Below, piece by piece: positions 34,881-46,016 of a DNA stretch of 64,000 nt. Position numbers and translations under genes: made by a program. Position 1 is the first letter of the stretch, and each line of letters begins with the position of its first letter. The stretch spans positions 208,769-272,768 of the forward strand of contig MU119258.1 of the NCBI GenBank assembly GCA_014904845.1, in the 5' to 3' direction. The notes under the pieces were generated by a model. It saw only the letters and a list, made by a program, of their open reading frames with translations, had not been told where the DNA came from and made no database searches. The DNA comes from Acephala macrosclerotiorum. Taxonomy: Eukaryota > Ascomycota > Leotiomycetes > Helotiales > Mollisiaceae.

Positions 34881-35739
34881 CCGCATGCTATATTTTTCTG
34901 CGGCGCTCGTAAGATTTCTTTTGTTCCTTTTTTAAAAGGCGACTTGTCATTACACACTTTCCTCCAAGAAATCCAAAGAGGAGAGAGGAAGTTCTCAAAT
35001 AGAAAAAGGGCTTCTAGGCGAGCAAGGTTAGCTTTGACTGGTGAGGTTAGAAAGCATCGTGACAGGCAACCAAGATTCCCGATCTTCTTGGACGAAGTTG
35101 GCTTAGCTTACACGTGACACTGTAGGGTGTGGCTCGCATACATGGGCCCAGAAGCAGCTAGCAAGAATTATGCTAGTGCAGCAAGCAGCAAGCAGCATAT
35201 GAGTAATGTCTTATTTAAAGTTACGAGATGACAATTTCGTGTGCTCAAAGGTAGTAACAAAAATGGCTGCTAAGTATCAAAATGGTAGTCTGGGATGCTT
35301 TACATCACGTGAATTGGCGTAGAACACTTGGTGTTTTAGGAGTCTAGATTAAAAAGTGTCCTTTAGATCTCTGGTAAAATTGAGGACTTTTTGCACTTTT
35401 TTGCCCTCTAAAAGTGATCATTTTAATACTAAGAAGCAAAAGGTCGCGGACGTTTTTTTTTGTTGAAGTATTCTTACTAATCCGCATTTGTCAGAGATTA
35501 GTAACTTATTAACACGTGATTAGCAAGGATAGCATGATTAGTGGTGTAAGGGGTTTCACCAAAAGAGCGGATCAGGGAGCGAGCGTAGTGAGTATGATTT
35601 GCTGAAACTTAAGAAAGAGAAGTAAGGTTGAGCTAATGCTCAATCCTTATAACCTCGGCTAGCGGCACCGAGCTAGGGGCGCACGTGTGGCACGTGACAG
35701 CGCCCTATGACAAGTGGTTTTTGTATAATAAAAACGGTT

Positions 35740-35895
35740 TATTGAGAAATTAAAAAAAATAGCGCTATTTTTAATATTTAAATAACGTTAATTCGTTTAA
35801 AGATTAATATTATTTAAATTTAATTCGATAAAATAAAATAAAATTTAATATTAATTAAATTTAAAAATATAAAATTATATTTTACTAACTTTACG
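35740..35895. repeat. AT-rich RIP-like block
   Basis: About 155 bp of nearly pure A/T with the remaining C in CpG (AACGTTAATTCG, TTCGATAAAA). It is directly adjacent to the truncated dehydrogenase gene. Confidence 0.6.
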
Positions 35896-36936
35896 ATATC
35901 CCGCGGTGCACCACTAGAAGAGCTTGGAGGTGTGCCGTGCAAATCAATTGCTGAAGTGGTTCAGAAGTCGGATATTATCTTCTCGTCTGTAGGAGTTTCT
36001 TGCAGAGAAATGAAAGGAATACATTTGACACTGCCAAAAGCTCAGTGACGATGCTGCCTTGGAAAGTATCGCGAATGAGATGATTGCAACTGGGAGTTTG
36101 AAGGATAAGATCATTGTCGATACAACGACTGTACATCCTGACACCTCGGTCGGTGCATTTATCAGGCTGACCAAAGCTGGAGCCCTCTTTGTAGCAGGTG
36201 AGTCATGTGACCTAGGTATGCTCTTTGCATACTGAAGTCAGAGCAGCTCCTGTCTTTGGTGCGTCTCCCGTTGCAGAAGCTAGACAGCTTTTGTTCATTG
36301 TTGCTAGATCATCTGCGGCCACTAAAGCTGTTGAGCCATACCTCAAGGGAGTGATGGGACGAGCGGTAATCAGCGTAGGAGAGGACGTCTCGAAATCAAG
36401 CTTGATGAAGACATCAGGGTAGAGCAGATTCTTCAGCGTCCTGAAATCAATGCTGACTCTGACAGAAATTTCATCACTACCGCAATGATGGAGATCATAG
36501 CAGAAGCTCATGTGTTCGCAGAGAAAACAGGGCTGGGGAATGAAGCATTAGAAGGGTTGATTGAACAGCAATACGGGCCGCTAGCCCATACCATGTCAAA
36601 GAGGCTCACTCAAGGTGCATATGCACCTCTAAAAGGTAGTACTTTCAATGGCGTTGCGTCAAAACAGACTGACTGTGAACAGGAAAGCCTTGGTCAGACT
36701 TGAATCTTGATATCAAAGATGTCGGTCATGGTATCAAGTGTACCAAAACAGCTGGAGCACGACTGAAAACGGGCGAAGTAGTTATGGAACATCTGGAGGA
36801 AGCAAAGAAGTTTTCAGATAGTCAAGGACAACGGCCGTTAGACTCGTCCTCGCTGTATGGTATCATCAAGAGGGATGCTGGGTTGGACTTCGGGTCGGCT
36901 TTCGTGAAGCAGAGAGATAATAAGTTAGCTGAGTAG
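35896..36936 (+). pseudogene. NAD-dependent beta-hydroxyacid dehydrogenase (3-hydroxyisobutyrate-dehydrogenase type), N-terminus lost
   Basis: Five exon pieces are readable: about 35901-35988, 36041-36197, 36247-36418, 36466-36635 and 36683-36936. Introns of 47-52 bp all keep frame. The text runs LEELGGVPCKSIAEVVQKSD, then IIFSSLSDDAAL, DTTTVHPDTS, AAPVFGASPVAEA (substrate loop), KSSLMKTSGN (catalytic Lys region), WSDLNLDIKDVGHG, and ends at TAG. Enzymes of this family oxidise beta-hydroxyacids using NAD(P) in valine breakdown and related pathways. The expected first about 50-60 residues, including the GxGxMG nucleotide-binding loop, are absent. The sequence left of 35896 is A/T-only. The remaining exons carry no stops, so truncation is recent or the fragment is conserved. 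Confidence 0.8.
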
Positions 36937-37206
36937 GCTCAGTTGAGGCCATTTAGACATGATGTAGGCAATACTGGACGAATTCAATGTACCGTAGAAG
37001 TTGAGAACTTTTGTGGCGTCTGAGTTAAGATGACCGCGACGGTAAATGGTTGGAGGTGCGCGGTTAAAACACTCTAGATCGGCACCTACACTGTCATTGG
37101 TTGAAGCTCTCACCGCCTTGACAAAATCTAATCGCGGATTTCTTCAACTCTAGACCTTTTTTTTGATACAGCACCAACAAAGGCCTTGATCGTTTCCACC
37201 AGCGCA

Positions 37207-39978
37207 ATGGATATCCACCGCTGCAGATTCGTGCCCTATCCTCCTTCGACAATCAATGCGCTGGCCTTTTCGCATTCGCACATTCCGAAAGACCAGAAAA
37301 CTGCCCCACCAAGACTGGCAGTCGGGCGAGCGAACGGCGATATCGAAATATGGAATCCGCTGAAGGGTCTATGGTTGCAGGAGACGATCATTCGAGGAGG
37401 AAAGGATCGCAGTATTGACGGATTGGTCTGGACTCAGGATCCAAATGAGGAAGTGGGGGGCAAGACAATTATTGGGAAATCGAGACTTTTCAGCATCGGA
37501 TACACAACTACGGTCACGGAATGGAATCTTGAGACCGGGCGACCGCTTCGCAATGTCAGTGGAAACCATGGAGAGATTTGGTGTATTGCTGCTCAGCCTG
37601 CGCTGCCACCTGTGAAGGGTGAGGCCAACGGTGCTACTGCTCAATGGGCGGGACAGAGTCTAATAGCAGGCTGCACAGATGGAGCCTTGGTGCTATACTC
37701 GACCAAGGATGAGGACCTACAACTACAAAAGGTCCTTGTTCGACCATCTGCGAAGAAGGCCAAGATTATCAGCGTTGTGTTCCAGGACCGAAATTTTGTC
37801 ATCGCAGGATGCACAGACAGCACAATTCGAGTATATGACATTCGAAGTGGTACACTTTTGCGGAATATGACTGCAGGCTCAGGGCCAAAAGGAGGACCGA
37901 AGGAGATTATCATCTGGTCCGTCAAGGTTCTAAACAATGGAAATATTGTCTCGGGAGACTCGACTGGAGAGGTGAAGATATGGGACGGGAAAACATACAC
38001 CTTGTCGCAGAGAATAAAATCACACAAGCAAGATGTGCTAAGTCTTGCTACAAGTTATGATGGTTCCGCGATCTTCAGTGGTGGTATGGATAGAAGAACT
38101 GTCACCTATAAGCCAGTAGGCAAAGGAAAGCCAAGATGGGCGGAAGTAGCACATCGAAGATTTCACAACCACGATGTCAAGACCATGGCAAGTTTCGAGG
38201 GCAAGGGAATGAGTGTCTTTGTGTCTGGAGGTAGGATTTTTGACCCGTAGCCATGTACTCTGCTGACGTTTACAGGACCTGATGCTTCTCCCATTGTCGT
38301 TCCTCTTGACAAGTTCGGATTCGAGAACCAAAGGTCACTACCCTTCCTCGCACAACAACCTGTATTACGGAGCGCGCCAAACAAGAGATTGATGGCGAGC
38401 TGGTGGGATCGAGAAGTGCAAATATGGCGTCTAAACAAACAATTAAATGCTATCCCCACCGAGGAAAGTGAAGACGAAGCCCCGGGAGAGGGTCGCAAAT
38501 TGGTTGCTAAGATCCTGATTAAAGGAGAAGCAAACATTACTTCTGCAACCTTGAGCACAGACGGAGGTCTGCTAGCGGTTGCAACCACCACAGATATCAA
38601 GATGTTTCAGCTGCGGCCTAGAAAATTGGAAGAGGGTGATAGCCTGAGGGTATCGAAGGTTGCATTGCCTACGAGCTGTTCATCTGGGGCACGACTGCTC
38701 CAGTTCTCCCCCGATGGGAAATGGCTTTGCATTATTCGTCCCGATAACCACATCGCCCTCGCCAGAGTATCCTCCTCTTCATCAGAAAATGCCGTTCAGC
38801 CACAGCTCTTCAAACTTTCACGACTTGACCATCGTGTCGAGAAACACATCCTTCTTGGCGGCCTTGGCGCCTACGACAGAAGTATATCTCAAGTCGCCTT
38901 CTCCTCCGATAGCAAGGTTCTAGCCGTCAGTGACCTCGCAGGTTACATCGACACCTTCGTACTCTCAGGAAACGAAGACCTCACCCAACCAATGCTCGGC
39001 GAAGATGCGGACGCCGCGTCATCGGAGTCTTCAGATTCCGAATCTGATTCAGATGATGAAAAGGATACCAAACCTAAGCTCATTTTCGGTCAGCATTGGA
39101 CGCGCAATCCTGCTGCCTCGTTACTCCCGAAGTTACCTGCTGCACCTGTCGTGCTCTCTTTTCGGCCCGCTACCTTGGATTCACAGAAGATTTTGACTAA
39201 TGGGTTGTCACCGCATCCTACGAGGAATACTCCGAATCCAGTGCCACGAGACTTACCCGAGGGAGAGGATCGCTTATTGGTGGTTACAGCTACGTCCGAT
39301 GTGTTTGAATTCGAGGTTTTGAAAGGAGGACTCAGTGCTTGGTCACGGCGAAACCCGACTGCCAGCTTCCCCTCTAAGTTTAGGAAAACCCTCGATCAAG
39401 TAAGAGGCTGCGTTTGGGACGTTAAGGGTGAGAAGGAAAGAATATGGTTGTACAGCATTAATTCTCTGTGGATGTTCGACTTGTCACAAGATTTTCCTAC
39501 AGATCCTTCAGGGACTGGAAGCAGGAAACGCAAGCGCAATATGAAAGAGCATCCTTCTGGTGCTGGAGGTCATGTCAAAGATGACAAACTGAATACTGGC
39601 ATCTCAAGGAAGATGCAAAAGCGTATGGAAGGAGAGTTTGAAGAGGAGCAGACTCTCATGAAATGTGGCGATGCTATAGATGTCGACGACGACAACGATG
39701 AGGACGAGGACGACGGGCTTGCCCTACAGTGCTCGAACCGAAGTGATGGTGAGGCTGAGAAAACGGTCAAATCTGGGAACGCCAAGGAAAATGGTACCCC
39801 ATCATGGTTCTGGCGTACATTCAAGTACAGACCTATCCTCGGTATTGTGGAAATTGGAGAAGGCGATGAGTTTGGACCTGAAGTAGCATTGGTCGAGAGG
39901 CCGATCTGGGAGGCGGATTTACCGCCTAGGTATTATGGTGAGCAGGAATGGAGAGATAAAGAGCTGGCGGTGCTGTGA
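37207..39978 (+). CDS. UTP4: U3 snoRNP-associated WD40 protein Utp4 (cirhin homolog; 2 exons, 908 aa)
   Basis: Exons are 37207-38230 and 38276-39978, with a 45-bp intron (GTAGGA...ACAG). The start MDIHRCRFVPYPPSTINALAFS, followed by LAVGRANGDIEIWN and DRSIDGLVW, is characteristic of Utp4. This is a subunit of the t-Utp/UtpA complex of the 90S pre-ribosome that acts in the nucleolus in 18S rRNA maturation and rDNA transcription. WD-type blades recur across the protein (LFSIGYTTTVTEWNLETG, VIAGCTDSTIRVYDIRSG, IVSGDSTGEVKIWDGKT, AIFSGGMDRRTVTYKP, LAVSDLAGYIDTFVLSG). An acidic Ser/Asp/Glu insert lies around residue 600. A basic stretch (SRKRKRN) and a second acidic run precede the conserved end (RPIWEADLPPRYYGEQEW). 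A single-copy housekeeping gene with no oddities. Confidence 0.93.
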
Positions 39979-40464
39979 TGTACTGTCTTATCTATGTACA
40001 TTCTGCATTCAAGGGAGTCTTGGAGTTAAGATATCAGGCCGGAAAAGTATCAAGGAGCTATGAGGGCAATGAAGAGATTTGCTGCCTCTTGGGGCCTTTC
40101 TTCACTCTTCAGGTCCCTTTAATGTCCGTGCATTTTGTGTCTGTTAGGAAACTGCTTGCTCCTTCGTTGCTTCCTACTTTGCCTCACTTGTGAAAAGTCG
40201 CATTGAGAACGGAAGGAGCTATCGAACCAGCGTGAATGTATTTCGATTTCCTCAACCTCAACTTTCTTAACATCAACATCTTATGACTTTATCCCCCTTC
40301 CGTGCCCACGAACGCCTGTGAGAAACCATCAAGCAGATTCCGCATAACCAGCAGCCTCCAAAATAACAAAATGGGACCGGAGAAGGAGGAAATCGAAATA
40401 TATAACGTTATTCAAGAAACGAGCGGAAGTCTCCCTCAATGAAAGGCTCGAAGAAGAAAGGGGA
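39979..40464. other. Intergenic
   Basis: The 3' flank of UTP4 and 5' leader of the next gene. An upstream ATG at 40371 opens a 24-codon frame ending TGA at 40440-40442, a possible upstream ORF. It is out of frame with 40465. Confidence 0.4.
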
Positions 40465-41280
40465 ATGCAAGATAGTTTCGAGAAGTTCAAATTTCACTTC
40501 CCTGGTGTGAGAGACACTGCAGCTCGTGCCTACGTCCGCGCCGCCGACGGCTGTTGGGAGACGGCCATCGAGAACTACAGGTCTGATCCCAAGCCAGCTC
40601 CATCAGACACCACTAGGGATCACGGATCGTCTCAAGGTAAGCACAGAGTCCCAGGGCATCCTTGTACCTTCAGACCGATTAACTCTAAAACAGAGGACAC
40701 GCCATCCGTCAAGCCCACTACACCGGCTTCCCCACCTAGCGAACCTGACTCCAACGATGAACCACTAACTCGCCAGTTAGCAAGGGTGGCACAGCTTGAA
40801 CAAGAAGCACACCGGCGAGAAGGGGATGGCGATATTATCATAGAAGACTTGGAAGAGCTAAGCGACACGGGAATCCAGATCTCGAGCCTCGAAAGTGAAG
40901 CGGAAGGAAAATCTGATGAGAATTCCGACAGCACCAATGTCTACGAGGACTTTGTTAATACCGACGAGGTTTCTGATGGTGTCGATGACTCTGACATCGT
41001 CGGAGATACTAATGTCGATGGAGATTCTGATGATGTTGATGAGGAATTGAATAGTCTCCAGGGGTCGCCAAATGTCCCGAGTTCTTCTGAGTCATCAGGG
41101 GACGGCTCAACAGTTGCAAGCACGCTGTCTTCACCCCTCCAGCAAACCATTACGACCCCGGCAACGACTAAGAATGCTACGAGAGGCGAGTCTAGCGATA
41201 TGTCGGAAGAATCCGATCCCAACGACAGTGATTCTTTGAGGGAAGGTATTGATGTAGCTGAGTCTTTGGGCTTGACGTAG
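40465..41280 (+). CDS. UBA/CUE-like domain protein with acidic C-terminus (252 aa spliced)
   Basis: The first about 35 residues (FKFHFPGVRDTAARAYVRAA, then GCWETAIENYRSD) match the three-helix UBA/CUE ubiquitin-binding pattern: a phi-Pro-Gly loop followed by a helix ending in AIENY. A 57-bp intron (40637-40693, GTAAGC...ACAG, branch TTAAC) is likely. Because it is a multiple of three, the unspliced frame (271 aa) is also open. The rest is disordered, with a short helix EPLTRQLARVAQLEQEAHRR and a long Asp/Ser/Glu-rich tail. It probably binds ubiquitin, but partners are unknown. The ATG at 40465 is the first in this frame after a TAA, although the frame is open about 90 bp upstream of it. Confidence 0.65.
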   Translation: MQDSFEKFKFHFPGVRDTAARAYVRAADGCWETAIENYRSDPKPAPSDTTRDHGSSQGKHRVPGHPCTFRPINSKTEDTPSVKPTTPASPPSEPDSNDEPLTRQLARVAQLEQEAHRREGDGDIIIEDLEELSDTGIQISSLESEAEGKSDENSDSTNVYEDFVNTDEVSDGVDDSDIVGDTNVDGDSDDVDEELNSLQGSPNVPSSSESSGDGSTVASTLSSPLQQTITTPATTKNATRGESSDMSEESDPNDSDSLREGIDVAESLGLT

Positions 41281-42264
41281 GTAAGCGCGATGACAATTAA
41301 AGAGGTGCTCGTGGTCAGATGGGAAGCCAATGAGATTGGATTGGCGTCAAGAAATCTGGGCGAAGAGATGGGATATTGCTTAGCGAAAACGGTATTGCTA
41401 GGAGAAAGAGGCTGCTAGACTTAGCGGTGATAACCAAAGACCCTCTCCCAGATAGATGGTCAAGAAAGGTAACATTAACCCACTCAAACGTACATGTGAC
41501 ATTGATTTGAAGACTATACAGTTGCAAACGATGCAACATGAGGAATGTGAGAACCATCCAGGCGCACGCCTACTGCCTGTCAATCTCCCAGCCTTGCCTG
41601 GTCTTTCCTGGCCCACTTTCTCTGAGTAAGGAAGATCATGAGCGGCTTTCTAACTCCTTCCTGGCTGTCATCGAGAGGCCATGGGAAGAGGCATGGCTTT
41701 CTGGCTTTGTAAACGTTGTCGAGTGATTCAAGCCATTTCACGGTGATTTCACAAGTTCCTATGCCGGCACTTGTCGTCAATCACTGGGGCCAAGGAGCAA
41801 TTGCTTGCCAGAAACTATCACTGGCATCAATCGTAGAAAGGTTATAGTTGATGCAGGCTGCACATCGTGGTTCTGCTTGGCTACAAACTGGTGGAAGAAC
41901 TTGCCTCTCAGGGAAGGAAGGGCAGGAGAGGAAGCAATAAAAAATCATGAACTGCCAATTAATTTTTTTTTTAGCCTTAACTTTAGGTTTTGTAAAACAC
42001 ACGCAAAATGGCCGTAGCTTGGAATGAAATGTTACTTGGCAACTCTATTCAGCACATCGTCATTTTCCATGTCTTTTTCTTCCCTTTTCGCTGTCATCCA
42101 TACTCGCTTACAGGAGCCAGGAAGAAAGGGAGCCTCTCTCGGTCTGCTTTCCGAATAACAATCCGAAGTCTATCAAATACCAGTGGAAAGCCAGCTTGCA
42201 GATTGTGGAATTATTCTTCCTATCGTGAAGGAAGACTTTGTTCAGTGGAGCCTTGGGATTTGGT
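41281..42264. other. Intergenic
   Basis: Short ORFs on both strands, none with family features. No repeat recognised before the MITE at 42265. Confidence 0.35.
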
Positions 42265-42546
42265 TGACCTTACGAGCTGGGCTTCACGGGTCTGTACGCC
42301 CAGGGCATTTTTTCGCCTTTAGCGAGCGAGCTACTTTTTTGCTTTATAAACTTTAAAAGTTACGACCATAACTTGAAAACTTTACAAGCACCACGTTTTC
42401 AATTTACCTCAAATTTCGGCTTCGAGTTTCGTTTTGATTGAATTGCATTTTAAATTGTTTAATTGTTTATGATTTGAGATTTTATTCCTTATTTTCTTTG
42501 AAATACCCTAAGCGCACAGACCCGTGAAGCCCAGCTCATCAGGTCA
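42265..42546. mobile_element. MITE-like element (282 bp) with about 47-bp terminal inverted repeats
   Basis: The left end TGACCT...GAGCTGGGCTTCACGGGTCTGT and the reverse complement of the right end match over about 47 bases, differing by a few transitions and one small mismatch patch. The interior is about 190 bp of T-rich sequence with no ORF. It is too short to encode a transposase, so it is non-autonomous. Target-site duplication is not clear. Confidence 0.75.
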
Positions 42547-43279
42547 CGGTGAAATACACGCGTTGTTCAGGGGTCGGTGGCGAGACACGTGACTCGTCTG
42601 ACTTCACCAGGACTTGAAAAATTAGGATGGATAGAGTGCTTATGAGGACGTCTTCTTGATACTGATGGATTGATTATGAATTTTCTGTCGCCCAATAAGA
42701 ATATTTGAGGTGCAAGTGGCGAATAGGAACGATTGTAGGCAGCTATTTGGCGAAAACTACCATAGGAGCACCGAAGGCGCGGGAGGATGATGGAGGATCG
42801 GCTCTGGGTACGCGTCAGTGGGAGCTGGAAAGAAGAATGATATGAGATGCGTGGAATTTGATTTGTTAGACGATTATGTTGCCCAATCGACACTGTGGAA
42901 AAACTTATCTTGTGTAGAACCTCTCCATAGACTTTCGAGATGGAAATCTCCTCTCCATGGCAAGTCAGAACATTATCGTAATATTATCTTGGCCTTAAGC
43001 TGTTAGAAGGGAAACTGGACACTGAGTGTCTTGACTGTTGGCGTCAGGTTCGAGTGATTGAGTCACTCCCGAAGTGGTGTTCCGTATGCAAGCCCCAAAA
43101 TCTGTTCCAGAAACGTATGCAGAGTTTGCATATCGCGGCAGCCTGCTGGAGGCAATGCTGCAAGATGTCGTGTCTTCAGACATACTGCATCCGTTCATCT
43201 AAACGCGCGTCTACTCGCAAATCACCAACCTCCTCGTCCTTTACTCACTTTACACTAGCTTGAATCGTGCTGTGACTTA
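42547..43279. other. Intergenic
   Basis: No convincing ORF or repeat between the two MITE-like elements. Confidence 0.35.
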
Positions 43280-43436
43280 CTGTGGTCTTTGGATAAATAA
43301 GTCCACCCCTAGGGGTTCTGAAGTCAGCCTCACCAAGGGTAGTGAGCCAATGCGAAAAGCGGAATTGGCGTAATTGTGGGATCGAAAGTGCTAGAAGCAG
43401 ATGCCAGGGGTGGACTTATTTGTCCAAAGACCACAG
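43280..43436. mobile_element. MITE (157 bp), Tc1/mariner-like, TA target duplication
   Basis: Ends begin CTGTGGTCTTTGGA and pair as inverted repeats over about 32 bases (through GTCCACCCCT), with one or two transitions. A TA dinucleotide flanks each end (43278-43279 and 43437-43438), as Tc1/mariner/pogo-type transposases leave. No ORF is inside. Confidence 0.82.
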
Positions 43437-46016
43437 TACACTCGTAAGATCTGACAAAGGCCCAGTTTGAGTGAGTGGACGTCGGGATCGCCGTTGGACT
43501 CGTTGCGGTGGACGAATTCGATAGTCGATGCGGCTCAACCGACTTGTTCGATCTCGTGCCGAGACATTGTGACGTGGAGGAGAGAACTCACACGGGAAAT
43601 AAATTGCAAATGGTGATTTGCAAGCCCCACTCTCTACCCCTGTACTAATAACGTCTCTATTGCCATATCCACCTACTCGTTGATAAGGTGGACAATTTTC
43701 GCTTCGGACCGAAAGTTAAATTCGAGGACTCGGAGAAGAGGGAAAACATTTATGAAAGGATGTCACCGATGAGGATCATGTGACGACGCAGAGACTTGTC
43801 TAGGATGTCGTACGAGGCCCCCGCTGTACGGAACGCAGACGTGGAGTATCAATCTTATTTGGCGGAGAAGAAGGCTGAAGAGGAAGTGGGCGGAAGAGGG
43901 GCGGAGGGGCCTCGGAGATTGTTGTACCGGGCGGGATCCCGATTCTGTACTTGTATCGGCTATTGACTTGTTTAGTCAGGCACTTGCGCCGGTGGGCTTT
44001 TGTGGCAGCTGTCAAATCGTTGCAACCCCGTCCGTGGTCGTCGGTTGGTTGTTCGGTACGAGCAAGTACTTTTGCCCCCATCACTTCCAGATACTTCAGA
44101 TTGTTTTCAAAAATGACGCCAAGACGAAACAATTTACGAACCTTACCTTAACTTTAAAGATGCAGATTTGTGCTTCCATGGAGCAGGAGTCCTTTCCGGA
44201 AGATTTGTGTCAGGTAAATTAGAGAGCTGGTGATCAAGCTGTGTGGGTGTTTGATTTTCAGGCTTAACTTTGTGATCGCTGCAAGCCCTAGGCCAATGCC
44301 AAGCATATTACGCGCGTCCTCCTACAAGGAAGGAAATAGGAGAGAAAATGATCAGAGGCGACGACGACGGTCATAAGAATTGTGTGGAGGTGCACAATTA
44401 ATTTTTATTGAGGAAATGATAAACGCTTGACGCTGTCGTCGTTATCTGAACGGCTGACATTTGCTGGAAATGGTGACGATGGATGATGGGCCTGATATTC
44501 AGTTTGACCTTACGTCGATCTCTCAATGGAAGGCGTCGGTATGGCTTGCGCGGGTGGCCAGACTCTGCGTAAGACATGTAAGACAGAGAGACTTCGTCTT
44601 TGCTTGCGTATCAAAAGCTTGTCTGAGGGGGGCAACATACTGTACGGTGTAGAAGTCAGCAAAGAAAAGATGGAGTTCTGGAACTGCAGAGGCTGGGCGC
44701 ATTACCTTAACACTCACGGCTGCTATGAGATCCGAAGATCCGTATCTTGATCGACTCGAGATTCGTGCCCGTTCAGCGTGGTTTCTGTGTGTGAGGATCA
44801 GTTACTGGTCTGCGCCCCAAACTGTTGATGTTGCAGATACTGAACGGACTTACCCCATACTCGAGCCAGCCTAGAACATCCCCAACGTGGACAGAAACTG
44901 GATACACACGTGATATAACTCAAATCTTCGAACAAGGCTGCGACGAGAAACGACTAGTACCGAGGTCAATTGGTCTATTCTATCCTGGCTCAGGTCCACA
45001 ATACTAGTATACGCAGTACGCCTCGTCTGATGTCGTGATTGGACGGAGAATGTCTCCATTGTTCCTCAGCACCTCTTTTGATATTACGCCAAGCGTTCTC
45101 CGAGGACGGGTGCGCGAGGGGAGTATCGTGACATCGAGAATTTGAGGGGTCCACGAAGAGGAAGTCCAGCTTGCGACTTATGAACGCCATCTCAAAGGTC
45201 TACTTGACTTAGTGATAGAGACTTCATTGGCCATCTCTTCTGGAAGCTGTCCGTCAATTGGCTGGAAGTCTCTAATTCTATTTAGGGGCCCAGCCAAACG
45301 CGAGGTAGCATTCTGAGTCCCACATAAGCACATATACTTTTATCCTCAGGCTCAAAGCTCAGCGAGCTGACGACGACTTCACGCCAGACCCCTTCGAGAG
45401 CCTATCATCATTCGCAATCCGGAGACCCACCACGCACCCACAGCCAAACAGAGCACCCTGCAGGGCCCTGTCCCGCAGGCAAAGCCTTTCGCTCCTCCGC
45501 ACACGCGTCGTTGCTCTCGCCATCCACTGGCAAGTGGCTTCGGGTCTTCTCTCTGACGGAGCCAGAGCCACGACGACTGCACCTCATCTTCTCTCCCGAC
45601 CTTAATCTTCCACTGCACTACGACTACCTTTCCACCTCCAAGACCCGCGACGTTACCGCACACGATTCACTACGACAGCATCACTCCTTGTGCGGGTTGA
45701 TGTAAAGATAATAACTCCAATATCTTCCCCTCAATTCGGACTTTTCTAATTCTGGATGCCTGGACTGCGACGAGCCTAAGCTAAGCGAAGACTGTGGCGA
45801 ACGACTGCGCGGAGGGCTGTGCTAAGAAAGAACGACACCACACTCGTTGAACAACTCTTTCCTTCCTCGACCTCTCAATTCAGGCGCTCCTGTACGGAGT
45901 ATCGACAGTAACAACAGCAGCAGATTGTGTAGTAGAGATAATCAGGGCCAGAGCAAAAGGAAAGCCGGAGTGGGAGAGCGACTCGATACCTTCCACACCA
46001 CCTCGAGGACGACACG
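43437..46016. other. Large gene-poor interval and PNG1 leader
   Basis: ORFs of 60-110 codons occur on both strands (43800-44132 minus and 44461-44750 plus, for example) but lack proper starts, overlap and match nothing I know. The last about 600 bp is C/T- and C/A-rich, as in fungal promoters and leaders, and precedes the PNG1 ATG. A small spliced gene could be hidden here. Confidence 0.35.

Larger units (their letters stand above)
33803..35895. other. Gene-free region with LTR-like debris and an AT-rich border
   Basis: No gene is supported; an 81-codon minus-strand frame at 34105-34350 lacks ATG. A possible LTR fragment at about 34510-34880 is listed separately. The stretch 35740-35895 is an A/T-only block with CpG-restricted cytosines that ends abruptly at the truncated dehydrogenase. 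Confidence 0.4.

Noticed and set aside
39570..39824. Ser-rich minus-strand ORF inside UTP4
   Set aside because: Antisense shadow of the acidic Asp/Glu tract of UTP4.
43800..44132. 110-codon minus-strand ORF
   Set aside because: Starts with TTG, no domain, no splice partner. Not enough to call a gene.
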